64,000 nt of DNA from CAXXOK01 sp964640955 (GTDB lineage: Bacteria > Bacillota > Clostridia > Christensenellales > Aristaeellaceae): assembly GCA_964640955.1 (NCBI GenBank), contig CAZXJI010000014.1:1-64000 (forward strand), given 5' to 3'. Under the pieces are notes generated by a model. That model made no database searches and was not told the origin of the DNA. It was given only the letters and a program-made list of their open reading frames with translations. Every line of letters starts with the position of its first letter. Position 1 is the first letter of the stretch. The translations under genes were made by a program, and so were the position numbers. Below, one piece after another: positions 16,536-26,600 of this stretch.

Positions 16536-17435
16536 ATGCTCAAAACGAAATTCGTCGCCCACGGCCGGGGTACGCGCTCCATGCACGCGGTTTTCTACCT
16601 GCTGGTCGGCCTGTTCGCGCTGATCTGCCTGTTCCCCTTCGCGCTGATGATCACCTCCTCGTTTATGACGGAGAAGGAGATCGTCACGGAAGGGTACAAG
16701 CTGATCCCGCAGCAATGGTCGACGCAGGCGTACGATTTTCTGTTCCGCAACCCGCGCAAGCTGATCGACTCCTACGAAGTGACCATTTTCATCACCGTGG
16801 TGGGCACGGCGGTCGGGCTGTTCGTCATGTCCATGACGGGCTACGTGCTCAACCGCAAGGATTTTCTCTATCGCAGCTCGTTTTCGATCTTCTTCTATTT
16901 TCCCACGCTGTTCTCCGCCGGCCTGGTGCCCACCTACATCCTGTACGTGCAGTACCTGGGTTTCAAGGATACGATCTACGCGCTGCTGTTTCCGGGGCTG
17001 ATCAGCGCGTGGTCGATCTTCCTGATGCGCAACTTCCTGCGCAGCATTCCGGATTCGCTCTACGAATCGGCCACCATCGACGGCGCGGGGGACTTCCGCA
17101 TCTATTGGCAGATCTTCATGCCGCTGGCCGTTCCCTCGCTGGCCACGGTCGGGCTGTTCACGGCCCTGGGCTACTGGAACGAGTGGTACAACGGCATGCT
17201 TTACCTGAGCGTGGAGCGGCTTTACCCGCTGCAACTGTACCTGCAGAAGCTGGTCAACCAGACCAACGTGCAAAGCCTCATCAACCAGGGCATCACCATC
17301 GACACCTCCATGCTTCCGACGCAATCCATCAAAATGGCGGTGGCCGTCATCGCCACCGGGCCGGTGATCATCTTCTACCCGCTGGTGCAAAGATATTTCG
17401 TCGCCGGCCTGACCGTGGGCTCCGTGAAGGGCTGA
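16536..17435 (+). CDS. Sugar ABC transporter permease, YtcP type
   Basis: 299 residues; ATG 16536 lies seven bases after AGGAGG. Opening YLLVGLFALICLFPFALMITSSFMTEKEI, the IFFYFPTLFSAGLVPTYIL segment, EAA loop YESATIDGAGDFRIYWQIFMPLAVPS and end YPLVQRYFVAGLTVGSVKG identify a YtcP-like MalG-family permease. It pairs with the 15562 product. Confidence 0.9.
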   Translation: MLKTKFVAHGRGTRSMHAVFYLLVGLFALICLFPFALMITSSFMTEKEIVTEGYKLIPQQWSTQAYDFLFRNPRKLIDSYEVTIFITVVGTAVGLFVMSMTGYVLNRKDFLYRSSFSIFFYFPTLFSAGLVPTYILYVQYLGFKDTIYALLFPGLISAWSIFLMRNFLRSIPDSLYESATIDGAGDFRIYWQIFMPLAVPSLATVGLFTALGYWNEWYNGMLYLSVERLYPLQLYLQKLVNQTNVQSLINQGITIDTSMLPTQSIKMAVAVIATGPVIIFYPLVQRYFVAGLTVGSVKG

Positions 17436-17501
17436 GCCCGCCCGAAGTTCGTTCCCTGGCTACGCTGTAGCTGAAGGATATAGAAAAGGAGTGCTTCATC
17501 C

Positions 17502-19016
17502 ATGAAAAAGGCCAAAACCCTGCTCGGTCTCCTGCTGGCTTTGCTCCTGGCACTGTCCGTGTTCGCCGTGCCCGCCGCGGCGGAGGACGACATGTCCAAG
17601 ACCGTCAACCTCGTGTACTACCTCTGGGGCGGAGAAGGCGTCGCCAATAAGGACGTGCTCGCCGCCATCAACGAAAAGCTTATGGCCGACCTGAACTGCA
17701 CGATCGAAATCAAGTACATCGACTGGGGCGATATCGACACCAAATATCCCCTGCTGTTTGCCTCCGGCGAAAGCTTCGATATGAGCCATGCCTCGCCCAC
17801 GGCCGTCATTTCCTACTACACGCTGGCGGCGCAGGGAGTGCTGACCGACATCACCGACATGCTTGACGAGGTGCCCACCCTCAAGGCCGCCATACCGGAA
17901 AGCACCTGGGCCGGCGCCATGTACAACGGCCGCATCTACGGCGTGCCCTGCCTGTACAGCGAGTTTACGCCCTACGGCTTTGCGTATCGCGACGACCTGC
18001 GCACCGAGTACGGCCTGGAGCCGGTCACGTCGCTGGATACGATGGAAGCGTACCTTCAGGCCGTGGCGGACAACGAGAGCTTCGCGCCCATCAACGGCAA
18101 CGCGGACGACGCCAACGCCATCTACCGCATGTTCGTCGATCTGACCGACAACTGGCTGCTGGCCCCGGGCCTGCCCGAGAGCCAGGTGCCCCTGGCCTGC
18201 ACGAGCGCGGACGACTACACCGACATCTTCGACCCGGTCTTCACCGACGAGTTTATGGAGTGGGCCAAGCGCATGAAGACCTGGGCGGACGCCGGGTACT
18301 TTGCGCAGGACGTGCTCGCCGCCAAGACCAGCTCCAAGGATAACCTGGTCAACGGCATCTCCGCCGGTTACCTCACCCATATGCCCGACTGGACCGGCAA
18401 CTACGGCAGCGAGCAGAAAGCCCTGCCCGGCGTGACCGTCAACTGGTGGAGCCCGGCCGTGGACAACAACAAGGTGCTCGTCAAGGCCGGCGTGGACAAT
18501 TCCACCGTGGTAAGCATCACCTCCGACAATCCCGAGCGCGCCCTGAAGGTGATTGAGAAGCTCATGACCGACGAAAGCTACTATCGCCTCTTCCAGTACG
18601 GCATCGAAGGCCGCCAGTACGAGATCGTCGACGGCGTGGTGCAGCAGCCCGCCTCCTACGATCAGGCTGTGGACGCCTTCGGCTTCTCCGGCTGGTCGCT
18701 GCGCAACGACGAATTCAACATTCCCTATTCCAGCGAGAATCCCGTGCGCTACGAGCTGATCGACCAGTGGAAGCAGACGGCCATCGCCAACCCCTACAGC
18801 GGCTTCAGCTTCGATCCCACCAACGTGGCCAACGAGCTTGCCGCCATCTCCGACGTCAACAACGAGCTGGGTCGCCAGATCCTGCTGGGCAAGAGCACGG
18901 AGGATGTGGAAACCGCGGTGGAGAATTATCGTAACAGCCTGAAAACCGCCGGTATCGACACGGTGATCGAGGAAGTGAAGAGCCAGCTGGCTTCCTTCAC
19001 CCCGATCGGCCAGTAA
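17502..19016 (+). CDS. Sugar ABC transporter substrate-binding protein with DUF3502-type C-terminus
   Basis: 504 residues; the ATG follows AAAAGGAG. The signal peptide ends AVPAAA before EDD; no lipobox Cys. Mature motifs: VNLVYYLWGGEG, KYPLLFASGESFDM, YGVPCLYSEFTPYGFAYRDDL. The C-terminal part (NPYSGFSFDPTNVANELAAISDVNNELGRQILLGK, then a helical end) matches DUF3502, typical of binding proteins for LplB/YtcP permeases. Here the binding-protein gene follows the permeases rather than leading them. A hairpin (19052-19073) and the LacI gene come next. Confidence 0.85.
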   Translation: MKKAKTLLGLLLALLLALSVFAVPAAAEDDMSKTVNLVYYLWGGEGVANKDVLAAINEKLMADLNCTIEIKYIDWGDIDTKYPLLFASGESFDMSHASPTAVISYYTLAAQGVLTDITDMLDEVPTLKAAIPESTWAGAMYNGRIYGVPCLYSEFTPYGFAYRDDLRTEYGLEPVTSLDTMEAYLQAVADNESFAPINGNADDANAIYRMFVDLTDNWLLAPGLPESQVPLACTSADDYTDIFDPVFTDEFMEWAKRMKTWADAGYFAQDVLAAKTSSKDNLVNGISAGYLTHMPDWTGNYGSEQKALPGVTVNWWSPAVDNNKVLVKAGVDNSTVVSITSDNPERALKVIEKLMTDESYYRLFQYGIEGRQYEIVDGVVQQPASYDQAVDAFGFSGWSLRNDEFNIPYSSENPVRYELIDQWKQTAIANPYSGFSFDPTNVANELAAISDVNNELGRQILLGKSTEDVETAVENYRNSLKTAGIDTVIEEVKSQLASFTPIGQ

Positions 19017-19051
19017 CCGATACCCGGAAGCACACGACGCTCAAGCGGGAA

Positions 19052-19073
19052 GGCGGAGGGTTTCTCCTCCGCC
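19052..19073 (+). terminator. Weak hairpin between binding-protein and LacI genes
   Basis: GGCGGAGG (19052-19059) pairs with CCTCCGCC (19066-19073); followed by CTCCCTTTG. Probably partial termination, so downstream genes may be expressed less than the binding protein. Confidence 0.45.
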
Positions 19074-19107
19074 CTCCCTTTGCGAAACACGGGAGGGACG
19101 AACGCCC

Positions 19108-20121
19108 ATGAAAACCAGTATCCGCGACGTCGCCAGGGAAGCGGGAGTCAGCATATCGACCATCTCCCGCGTGCTCAACGCCACGGGCCCGGTCAGCGAA
19201 GAAACGCGCCTGCGCGTCCTGCGCGCCGCGCGGACGCTGGGATACGTGCCCAACGTCAGCGCCCGCAACCTCAAACTGACCCAGAGCAGCACCATCGGCC
19301 TGCTGGTGCGCAGCATCGCCAACCCGTTTTTCGTGCCCATGATCCACGAAATCAAACGCCAGCTTACGTTGCGGGGCATGCCCTTCATGGTGGAGCCGGT
19401 GGAGGACGGGCAGGACGAGCTGATGAAGGCGGCCAACCTCGTGGCGGACCACAAGCTGTGCGGCCTCATCCTGATCGGCGGCCAGTACGACCATACGCGG
19501 GAGCAGTTTTTGCAGCTGTCGGGCGTGCCCTGCGCGCTGGTGACCTTCACCGCGCCGGAGGCGCCCAGGGAACTGTATTCCAGCGTCATCATCGACGACA
19601 CGCAGGAGGCGTTCCGCGCCGTGGAGTACCTGATCACGCTGGGGCACCGTGACATCTGCTTTTTCGCCAAGCTCCCCAACAGCCCCAACACCACCGGCTA
19701 CCGCCGAATGCTGGGGTACCGGGCGGCGCTGGAGGCGCACGATATCCCCTTCCGGCCGCAGCTGGTACAGGACTGCGAATATACCGCGGCGTCCGGGTTT
19801 GCGGCCATGCGCGCGCTGCAGATGGGCCAGACGTCCGTAACGGCGGCGTTCGCCACCTCCGACACCATCGCCACGGGCGTGGCCAAGGCGGTTCTGACCG
19901 CCGGGCTGCGCATACCCGAGGACGTGTCCGTGGTCGGCTTCGACGGCATCGAGGCGGCGGAGTATTACCACCCCTCGCTGGATACCATGGCCCAGCCCGC
20001 GGTGGACATGGCCGGGGCGGGGCTCCGGCTGTTGTTCGAACAGATGGAAAACGGCCGCACCGACCACCTGGTGTTCGAGGCGACGCTGATCAAGCGCGGT
20101 TCCGCGCGGAGGATCGGATGA
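19108..20121 (+). CDS. LacI-family transcriptional regulator
   Basis: 337 residues; the ATG follows GGGAGGGA. N-terminal helix-turn-helix TSIRDVAREAGVSISTISRVLNATGPVSEETRLRVLRAARTLGYVPN with the hinge helix ARNLKLTQS, then a periplasmic-binding-protein-like sensor (STIGLLVRSIANPFF, CGLILIGG, FATSDTIATGVAKAVLTAGLRIPEDVSVVGFDGI). It overlaps the next gene by four bases (ATGA), so regulator and phosphorylase are co-translated. It likely controls the surrounding operon, possibly through the AACGTT-centred sites near 15347 and 15520; the effector is probably an oligosaccharide. Confidence 0.9.
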   Translation: MKTSIRDVAREAGVSISTISRVLNATGPVSEETRLRVLRAARTLGYVPNVSARNLKLTQSSTIGLLVRSIANPFFVPMIHEIKRQLTLRGMPFMVEPVEDGQDELMKAANLVADHKLCGLILIGGQYDHTREQFLQLSGVPCALVTFTAPEAPRELYSSVIIDDTQEAFRAVEYLITLGHRDICFFAKLPNSPNTTGYRRMLGYRAALEAHDIPFRPQLVQDCEYTAASGFAAMRALQMGQTSVTAAFATSDTIATGVAKAVLTAGLRIPEDVSVVGFDGIEAAEYYHPSLDTMAQPAVDMAGAGLRLLFEQMENGRTDHLVFEATLIKRGSARRIG

Positions 20122-23100
20122 CAAAAACACTGTACCCGCCCCGGGACGTGATTACGCTAAGGCGCGGCAAAAGCGCGTTCTCCTTCTTTCCCTCGGGGGA
20201 CGTATGCGCCCTGCGGCACGACGGGCTGCTGATCAACGCCTTCGTGGGCAGCCCTTCGGGCGGCTGCGCGAACCGGCTGTACCTGCGCGCGCTTAACGGC
20301 GAGACGCCGCTGGCCGCGCCGCTGACCGGGCTTGCCGCCGCGCCGGTGGTGGAGCGGGCGGAGGGCGCGCTTCGCCAGCGGGGCGAGGCGCTGGGCGTCG
20401 CCTACGAGGCGACGTTCGAGCTGGTTACGGAAACCCTGTGGCTGTGGCGCGTGCGGCTGCGCGGGCAGGGCCGCTTCGACCTGCTCTACGGGCAGGACCT
20501 GGGCATGGCCGAGGAAAACGCGGTGCGCACCAACGAGCTGTACGCCTCCCAGTACCTGGGCCACACGGTGGAGGGCGAAGGCGGCGGGCGGACGATCCGC
20601 TCCCGGCAGAACCTGCCCCAGCGCGACGGGCGCTTCCCGGTCGTGCGGCAGGGAATGCTTGCGGGCGGGGTGCGCAGCTACTGCACCGACACGCTGCAGT
20701 TCTTCGGCCTCGGCGTAAAGCGCGGCGACGCCCCGGCGGCGCTGACAAACGGCCTGCCCGGCGCTGTGCTGCAATACGAGGGGGCCTACGTCGGGCTGCA
20801 GTCCGAACCGATCGACCTTCGCGGCAAAGCCTGCGTAACCTTCTTCGGGCAGTTGTGCGCAGACGAACGCGCGGAGGACCAGGGCGCGCTGGCGGCGGAG
20901 CTTTCGCGGGCCCGCGGCGCGGCCGAAGCCGCGAAGGATTGGCGGCCCGTGGCCCCCATGCGGCGCGCGCCGGACGTGGGCGCGCCCTACGCGAGCCCGG
21001 CGCTTTCCCGCGCGGAGGCGGAACGCCTCTGGCCCGAGCGCAGGCTGGAGGAAACCGCCGGGGGCGAACTGTACGGCTTCTTCACCGGTCGCCACACGCA
21101 CGTGGCGCTGGCCGCCAAGGAGACGGCCTGCCGCCGCCCGCACGGGACGATCCTCATGAGCGCGCAGACCCCCAATACGCTTGCCGAAAACGTGCTGGCC
21201 TCGACCGTCTACATGCCGGGCGTGTTCGCCTCCCAGACGGTGATCGGCAACACCAGCTTTCACAAGGGCGTTTCCGCCATGCGCGGAACCCTGAACCTGC
21301 AAAGCCATTCCGGCGTGCGGCTGTACGTGCGCATGGAAGGAAGGTGGCGGCTGCTCACGATGCCCGCGGCGTTCGAGATGACCGTGGGCGGCGCGGCGTG
21401 GCACTACCTGCTGCCGGGGGGCGACCGCCTGACGGTGAACGCTTTCGTGCGCGCGTCGGAACCGGATATGACGCTGACCGTGCAAAGCCTGTTCGGGCGC
21501 GCCTACGATTTCCGGTTTACCTGCCAGTGGGCGATGGGGGAGCAGGAGGGAGAGCATCCCGTTCAAATGACCCGGGAAGGGAACAGCCTGACCTTCGGCC
21601 TCCCGCCGGAAGCGCGAACAAACTCGCCCTACCCCGGCTGGCACATGACGGCGACGATGTTCGCGCGGGATTGGACGCTCACCGACGATCGCGTGTTCTT
21701 CGCCGACGGGAAGGCCCGTGACGAAACGCTGACGTGCGTGGAGGTACCCGCCTCGGCGGGCTTCGCGGTGCAGTTGCACGCGGCGCTGGCCCGCGAGGCG
21801 TTCGCACCGCCCGCCGCGCCCGCCGACCCGGCCGCGGAAGCCGCGGCGTTCGAACACAACCTGGAGCGGATGACCGGCGGCCTGCGTATTGCGGGGAATG
21901 ATCCGGGCCTGGAACGCCTGCGGGCGTTGCTGCCCTGGTACGTGCACAACGCCTCGGTGCACATGGCGTCGCCCCACGGGCTGGAGCAGCCCGGCGGCGC
22001 GGCCTGGGGTACGCGCGACGTATGCCAGGGGCCGTTTGAGCTGCTGTGCGCCTTCGGGCACTACGCGCTTGCCCGGCAGGTGCTGCTGCGCGTGTACGCC
22101 CACCAGTCCGCGCGGAGCGGGCAGTGGCCGCAGTGGTTCATGTTTGACCGCTATCCCATTGCGGCGGACAGCTGCCACGGGGACGTGTTCCTCTGGCCGC
22201 TCAAGTGCGTGGCCGATTACCTGCTAGAAACCGGCGACGACGCCGTGCTTGCGGAACCTTTGCCCTACGCCGACCGGACGGAGCCGGAGACCCTGCTCGC
22301 GCACGTGGGCCGCGCGGCCGCGCTGCTTTCCGTCCGCCGTCAGCCCGGCCGGGCGCTGCTCACCTACGCCGGCGGCGACTGGGACGACACCCTGCAGCCC
22401 GCCGACCCGGCGCTGGCGGAAAAGCTGGTCAGCAGCTGGACGCAGGCGCTGGCCTGCCAGACGGCGCGAAGGCTGGGCGAGGCGCTGAAGCGGCCCGCGC
22501 CGGAGCTGGCGGAAAGCCTTCGCAGACAGGCGGACGACCTGAGCGAAGCCTTTTCGGCTTATCTGGTGCGAAACGGACAGATAGCGGGCTTCCTGCTTCG
22601 GGAAGGGGAGCGCGACCTGCCGCTGCTGCACCCCGAGGACAGCCGCACCGGTTTGCGCTGCCGCCTGCTGCCGCTCACCCGCAGCATTATCGCCGAGCTG
22701 GTGGACGCGGATCAGGCGCGCCGCAACGTGGAGCAGATCGACCGTTACCTCGCCTGCCCGGACGGCGTGCGCCTGATGGACCGCCCCGCGAATTACGACG
22801 GAGGAAGAGCGAAGCTGTTCCGGCGTGCGGAGCAGGCGGCGAACGTGGGTCGGGAGATCGGGCTGATGTACGTGCACGCCCACATTCGCTACGTGGAGGC
22901 GATGGCGAAGCTGGGCCTGGCGAAGCGCGCGTGGGAAGGGATGCTGGCCGTCGCGCCGCCTTTGCTGAACGAATCCGTGCCCAACGCCCTGCCCCGGCAG
23001 AGCAACCTGTACTTCAGCAGTTCGGACGGCGACTTCGCCGACCGTTACGCATTCGCGGCCGGATACGACCGCCTGCGCGCCGGAACCGTGGGCGTGCTGG

Positions 23101-23432
23101 GCGGCTGGCGGCTGTACTCCAGCGGGCCGGGCATCTACCTGCGCACGCTGACCGAGTGCGTTTTCGGCGTCCGCCGCGTTGAAAACGACGTGGTGATCGA
23201 CCCGGTGCTGCCCGCGGAGCTGACCGGCTGCGCGCTCGGCTGCACGCTGTTTGACCGGCCGTGGACGCTTCGCTACCGTCTCGGCGGCGTCGGCAACGTG
23301 CGGGTGACCTGCGCAGGCCGCGCGGTGCCCGCCGAGGCGCTTGCCAACCGCTACCGGCCCGCGGGCGTGCGCATCGCGCGGGAGACGCTTGCGGCGCTGC
23401 CCGGCGATACGCTGGAAATCCATGTGGAATAA
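20118..23432 (+). CDS. GH94-like phosphorylase, probably 1,2-beta-oligoglucan phosphorylase
   Basis: 1104 residues, matching the roughly 1100-residue length of 1,2-beta-oligoglucan phosphorylases. No signal peptide, so cytoplasmic. An N-terminal beta-sandwich half is followed by an (alpha/alpha)6 barrel from about residue 590. The barrel has AAWGTRDVCQGPFELLC, QWPQWFMFDRYP and CHGDVFLWPLK; Asp689 in HGDVFLW sits where GH94 enzymes place the general acid. The TRDVCQGP motif fits the oligoglucan branch better than cellobiose or chitobiose phosphorylases. Such enzymes split beta-1,2-glucan oligomers with phosphate to give glucose 1-phosphate. It overlaps the LacI gene by four bases. Linkage specificity is inferred from motif and length. 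Confidence 0.7.
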   Translation: MTKTLYPPRDVITLRRGKSAFSFFPSGDVCALRHDGLLINAFVGSPSGGCANRLYLRALNGETPLAAPLTGLAAAPVVERAEGALRQRGEALGVAYEATFELVTETLWLWRVRLRGQGRFDLLYGQDLGMAEENAVRTNELYASQYLGHTVEGEGGGRTIRSRQNLPQRDGRFPVVRQGMLAGGVRSYCTDTLQFFGLGVKRGDAPAALTNGLPGAVLQYEGAYVGLQSEPIDLRGKACVTFFGQLCADERAEDQGALAAELSRARGAAEAAKDWRPVAPMRRAPDVGAPYASPALSRAEAERLWPERRLEETAGGELYGFFTGRHTHVALAAKETACRRPHGTILMSAQTPNTLAENVLASTVYMPGVFASQTVIGNTSFHKGVSAMRGTLNLQSHSGVRLYVRMEGRWRLLTMPAAFEMTVGGAAWHYLLPGGDRLTVNAFVRASEPDMTLTVQSLFGRAYDFRFTCQWAMGEQEGEHPVQMTREGNSLTFGLPPEARTNSPYPGWHMTATMFARDWTLTDDRVFFADGKARDETLTCVEVPASAGFAVQLHAALAREAFAPPAAPADPAAEAAAFEHNLERMTGGLRIAGNDPGLERLRALLPWYVHNASVHMASPHGLEQPGGAAWGTRDVCQGPFELLCAFGHYALARQVLLRVYAHQSARSGQWPQWFMFDRYPIAADSCHGDVFLWPLKCVADYLLETGDDAVLAEPLPYADRTEPETLLAHVGRAAALLSVRRQPGRALLTYAGGDWDDTLQPADPALAEKLVSSWTQALACQTARRLGEALKRPAPELAESLRRQADDLSEAFSAYLVRNGQIAGFLLREGERDLPLLHPEDSRTGLRCRLLPLTRSIIAELVDADQARRNVEQIDRYLACPDGVRLMDRPANYDGGRAKLFRRAEQAANVGREIGLMYVHAHIRYVEAMAKLGLAKRAWEGMLAVAPPLLNESVPNALPRQSNLYFSSSDGDFADRYAFAAGYDRLRAGTVGVLGGWRLYSSGPGIYLRTLTECVFGVRRVENDVVIDPVLPAELTGCALGCTLFDRPWTLRYRLGGVGNVRVTCAGRAVPAEALANRYRPAGVRIARETLAALPGDTLEIHVE

Positions 23433-23461
23433 CGCTTACGCATAAAGGAGAAAAAGACCGT

Positions 23462-25009
23462 ATGAGCACCATAACGCTGGACATCCAAACCCCGACCCAA
23501 CCCATCGAGCGGTACTGGGAGCTTTGCGTGGGCAGCTGCCACGCCGCCACCGCCCTGCGCGAGGACTACCGCGCCCAGCTTGCGCGCTGCCACCGGGAGC
23601 TTGGCTTCCGCTACGTGCGCTTCCACGGGCTGTTGGACGACGATATGAGCGTGATTAAGAAGGATCGCGCCGGGGAAGGGTACGTACTCTCCTTTACCAA
23701 CATCGACAACATTTTCGACTTTCTCCTCTCCATCGGCATGAAACCCTTCGTGGAGCTGGGCTTTATGCCGGAGTGCCTGGCCTCCGGCGCGGATACGGTG
23801 TTCCACTACAAGGGGATCATCGCCCCGCCCGCGGATTACGACCGCTGGGACTGGCTGATTTCGCAGCTGGTCCGCCACCTGATCGACCGTTACGGCCGGG
23901 GCGAGGTGCGCAGGTGGTTTTTCGAGGTGTGGAACGAGCCCAACCTCGGCGGCAAGTCCGGCGTGGGAGGCTTCTGGGCGGCGAGCATCGAGGAGTATTT
24001 CAGGCTGTACCGGCACACGGCGCTGGCGATCAAAGCGGTGGACGCGTCGCTGACGGTGGGCGGCCCGGCGACCAGCAACAACGCGCTGATCCCGGAGATG
24101 ATCGCCTTCTGCCGCGAAACAAACACGCCGATCGACTTTATTTCCACCCACCATTATCCCACCGACGTGGTGCTGGGCTACGGCGTGGAGGACAGCCTGA
24201 ACTTCGCCGACCTGATGCCCAAAGAGAAGGACGATCCGAGCGACACGTGGGAGGCGGCCTCCAAGCGCTTCGAGGTGTTCAACCGCGAGCTGTGGAAGCG
24301 CGTCGAACGCGGCGTGGTAACGGAAATGACGCGCCGCGCCGTTAAGGAGGCGCAAGGTCTGCCGGTATACTACACCGAGTGGAACAGCCTGGCGGGCCTG
24401 CCCTCGGACGGGCCTTTCGGGGCCTCGTTCATCGCAAAGACCGTGATGGATAACATGGGGCTGGTCAAGGGCTATTCCTACTGGACGTTCAGCGACATCT
24501 TCGAGGAGGGCGGCATGCCCGGCGCGGCTTTCCACGGCGGGTTCGGGCTGATGACGCTGCAGGGCGTGCCCAAGGCGAGCTACCGCGCGTTCCAGCTTTT
24601 GCACATGCTGGGCGGCCGCATGTACCCGGACGCGTACCGCGAGGGCACGCTGGACGCCTACGCCCTGCGCTGTGAGGAAACGAACGCGGTGCAGGTGCTG
24701 GCGGTCAACCACCAGTCGCTCCAGCACCCCATCGAGGCGCGGACGCTGAACCTGCGGCTTATGGGCCTTGGCGACCGGCGGGAGGCGCAGGCCGAGCGCT
24801 ACCGCGTCGACGAGGAGCATGCCAACGCCCTGCGCGCCTGGAAGGAGCTGGGCAGCCCCGAAACCCTCGACGAGGGGCAGCTGCATACGCTGCTGGCGGC
24901 GGGCGCGCTGAAGCGGGAGACGTTTACGGTGCCCGTTTCGGACGGCGAGGCCGTGCTGAACCTGGAACTGCCGCCCATGGGGACGGCGCTGGTAACCCTG
25001 TATCTGTAA
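23462..25009 (+). CDS. GH39 glycosidase (beta-xylosidase-like), cytoplasmic
   Basis: 515 residues; the ATG follows AAAGGAGAAAAAGACCGT. No signal peptide. A TIM barrel with the GH39 acid/base Glu159 in FEVWNEPN and nucleophile Glu306 in VYYTEWNS, plus YVRFHGLLDDD and FISTHHYP, is followed by a C-terminal beta-domain. These match beta-xylosidases and related retaining enzymes that cleave from the non-reducing end. In this operon it would trim an imported oligosaccharide after the phosphorylase. Xylose specificity is family-based only; some GH39 members act on other sugars. Confidence 0.85.
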   Translation: MSTITLDIQTPTQPIERYWELCVGSCHAATALREDYRAQLARCHRELGFRYVRFHGLLDDDMSVIKKDRAGEGYVLSFTNIDNIFDFLLSIGMKPFVELGFMPECLASGADTVFHYKGIIAPPADYDRWDWLISQLVRHLIDRYGRGEVRRWFFEVWNEPNLGGKSGVGGFWAASIEEYFRLYRHTALAIKAVDASLTVGGPATSNNALIPEMIAFCRETNTPIDFISTHHYPTDVVLGYGVEDSLNFADLMPKEKDDPSDTWEAASKRFEVFNRELWKRVERGVVTEMTRRAVKEAQGLPVYYTEWNSLAGLPSDGPFGASFIAKTVMDNMGLVKGYSYWTFSDIFEEGGMPGAAFHGGFGLMTLQGVPKASYRAFQLLHMLGGRMYPDAYREGTLDAYALRCEETNAVQVLAVNHQSLQHPIEARTLNLRLMGLGDRREAQAERYRVDEEHANALRAWKELGSPETLDEGQLHTLLAAGALKRETFTVPVSDGEAVLNLELPPMGTALVTLYL

Positions 25010-25048
25010 AAAGGCGGGGTTACCTGCCATGGAAAGGATATAGCGATC

Positions 25049-26392
25049 ATGTATATTTACAGTACGCTTTGGGAAGGCGACAAGCCCGTCCATACCGCCC
25101 GGGAGGCGGCCTTCGCCCCGGATACGCAGGAGGAAGGCGGGCTGATTAACCTGTACCCGGAGATGCGCTTCCAGACGCTATTGGGCTTCGGCGGCGCGTT
25201 TACCGAGGCGGCGGGGTACGTGCTGGGGAAACTGCCCGAGGACGTGCGGGAGTCCGTTTTGCAGGGCTATTTCGGTCCGGACGGGTTGGGCTACACGCTG
25301 GGCCGCACGCCCATCGACAGCTGCGATTTCAGCCTGGGCAACCACAGCGCCGTTGCTGATCCCGCCGATACGGACTTCACCACCATGAACCTCGAACGGG
25401 AAGAAACCTATATTCTGCCTTACGTCCGCCGCGCGCAGCAGATCGCGGGGCGGGACGTGCGGCTGATGATCGCCCCGTGGAGCCCGCCCGCGTTTATGAA
25501 AACCAACGGACGGCGCAACGGCGGCGGGGCGCTGCGCCCGGAGTATCGGGACGCGTGGGCGCGCTACATGGCCAAGTACGTCCGCATGCTCATGGAACGC
25601 GGTGTGCACCCGCTGGCGATCTGCACGCAGAACGAACCCAAGGCGGCGCAGACATGGGACAGCTGCGTGTACACCGCCGGGGAGGAGCGCGACTTTGTTC
25701 GCGATCATCTGGCCCCGGCGCTGAAAGCCGCCGGGATCGACGCGGGTGTCATGATCTGGGATCACAATAAGGAGCGGATGTTCGACCGCAGCCAGACGAT
25801 CCTTGCGGATCCTGCCGCCGACGCGGCGGTGACCGGCGTGGCCTTTCACTGGTACAGCGGCGACCATTTCGAGGCGATAGAGCTTACGCACCTGGCCCAC
25901 CCGGACAAGCTGCTGGTTTTCAGCGAGGGGTGCGTGGAGCACGGCTGCGGCGTTACGGGCCAGTTGGCCGGCGCGCAGCGCTACGCGCACGATATCATCG
26001 GCGACCTGAACGCCGGGGCGCACGCCTTTATCGACTGGAACCTCGCGCTGGACGCGCGGGGCGGCCCCAACCATGTGGGCAACTACTGCGACGCGCCCGT
26101 GATGTGCGACCTGGACGCGGGCACGGCGGAAACGCGGCTGAGCTACCGTTACATCGGCCATTTCAGCCGATACCTGAAGCCCGGCGCGGTGCGTGTGGGC
26201 AAGACCGTGTACACGGCGGAGCTGGAAGCCTGCGCGTTTGAGAACCCCGACCGCAGCCTCGCCTGCGTGGTGCTCAACCGCGGCGTGCGGGAGCTGCCCT
26301 TCGCCCTGCGGCTGGACGACCGCGTCTGCCGCCTGTCGGCGCCCGCCGGAAGCATCCATACCGTGCTGATCGGCGCGGCGGAACGGACGTAA
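25049..26392 (+). CDS. GH30 glycosidase, cytoplasmic
   Basis: 447 residues; the ATG is preceded by GGAAAGGATATAGCGATC. No signal peptide. The barrel carries FQTLLGFGGAFTEAAGYVL, MIAPWSPPAFMKTNG, acid/base Glu196 in TQNEP and nucleophile Glu293 in FSEGC, all GH30 hallmarks, and a C-terminal beta-sandwich (YRYIGHFSRYLKPGAVRVG, FENPDRSLACVVLNRG). GH30 includes beta-glucosidases, glucosylceramidases, beta-1,6-glucanases and xylanases. Subfamily cannot be fixed by eye. It closes the operon before the terminator at 26422. Confidence 0.9.
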   Translation: MYIYSTLWEGDKPVHTAREAAFAPDTQEEGGLINLYPEMRFQTLLGFGGAFTEAAGYVLGKLPEDVRESVLQGYFGPDGLGYTLGRTPIDSCDFSLGNHSAVADPADTDFTTMNLEREETYILPYVRRAQQIAGRDVRLMIAPWSPPAFMKTNGRRNGGGALRPEYRDAWARYMAKYVRMLMERGVHPLAICTQNEPKAAQTWDSCVYTAGEERDFVRDHLAPALKAAGIDAGVMIWDHNKERMFDRSQTILADPAADAAVTGVAFHWYSGDHFEAIELTHLAHPDKLLVFSEGCVEHGCGVTGQLAGAQRYAHDIIGDLNAGAHAFIDWNLALDARGGPNHVGNYCDAPVMCDLDAGTAETRLSYRYIGHFSRYLKPGAVRVGKTVYTAELEACAFENPDRSLACVVLNRGVRELPFALRLDDRVCRLSAPAGSIHTVLIGAAERT

Positions 26393-26421
26393 GCACACCC
26401 CACAACCGAAGGGTAAACCGG

Positions 26422-26461
26422 GCCCGGCACGCCTTGCCAAACAAGGCGCGCCGGGCTTTTT
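26422..26461 (+). terminator. Rho-independent terminator of the 15562-26392 operon
   Basis: Fifteen-bp GC-rich stem (26422-26436 with 26442-26456, one mismatch) followed by TTTTT at 26457-26461. Confidence 0.85.
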
Positions 26462-26600
26462 GACGCGCTTTTCCGCGCATATGGCAAAAAAAACGCCTGT
26501 CGGAACAAAAATGGGTACCGTTCCGCAGGCGGGAAAACGTCCGGGGGAGGCAGAAGTGTTTGTCACACCGCAAGACGCTGATCAACGGGAGGAAACGAAT

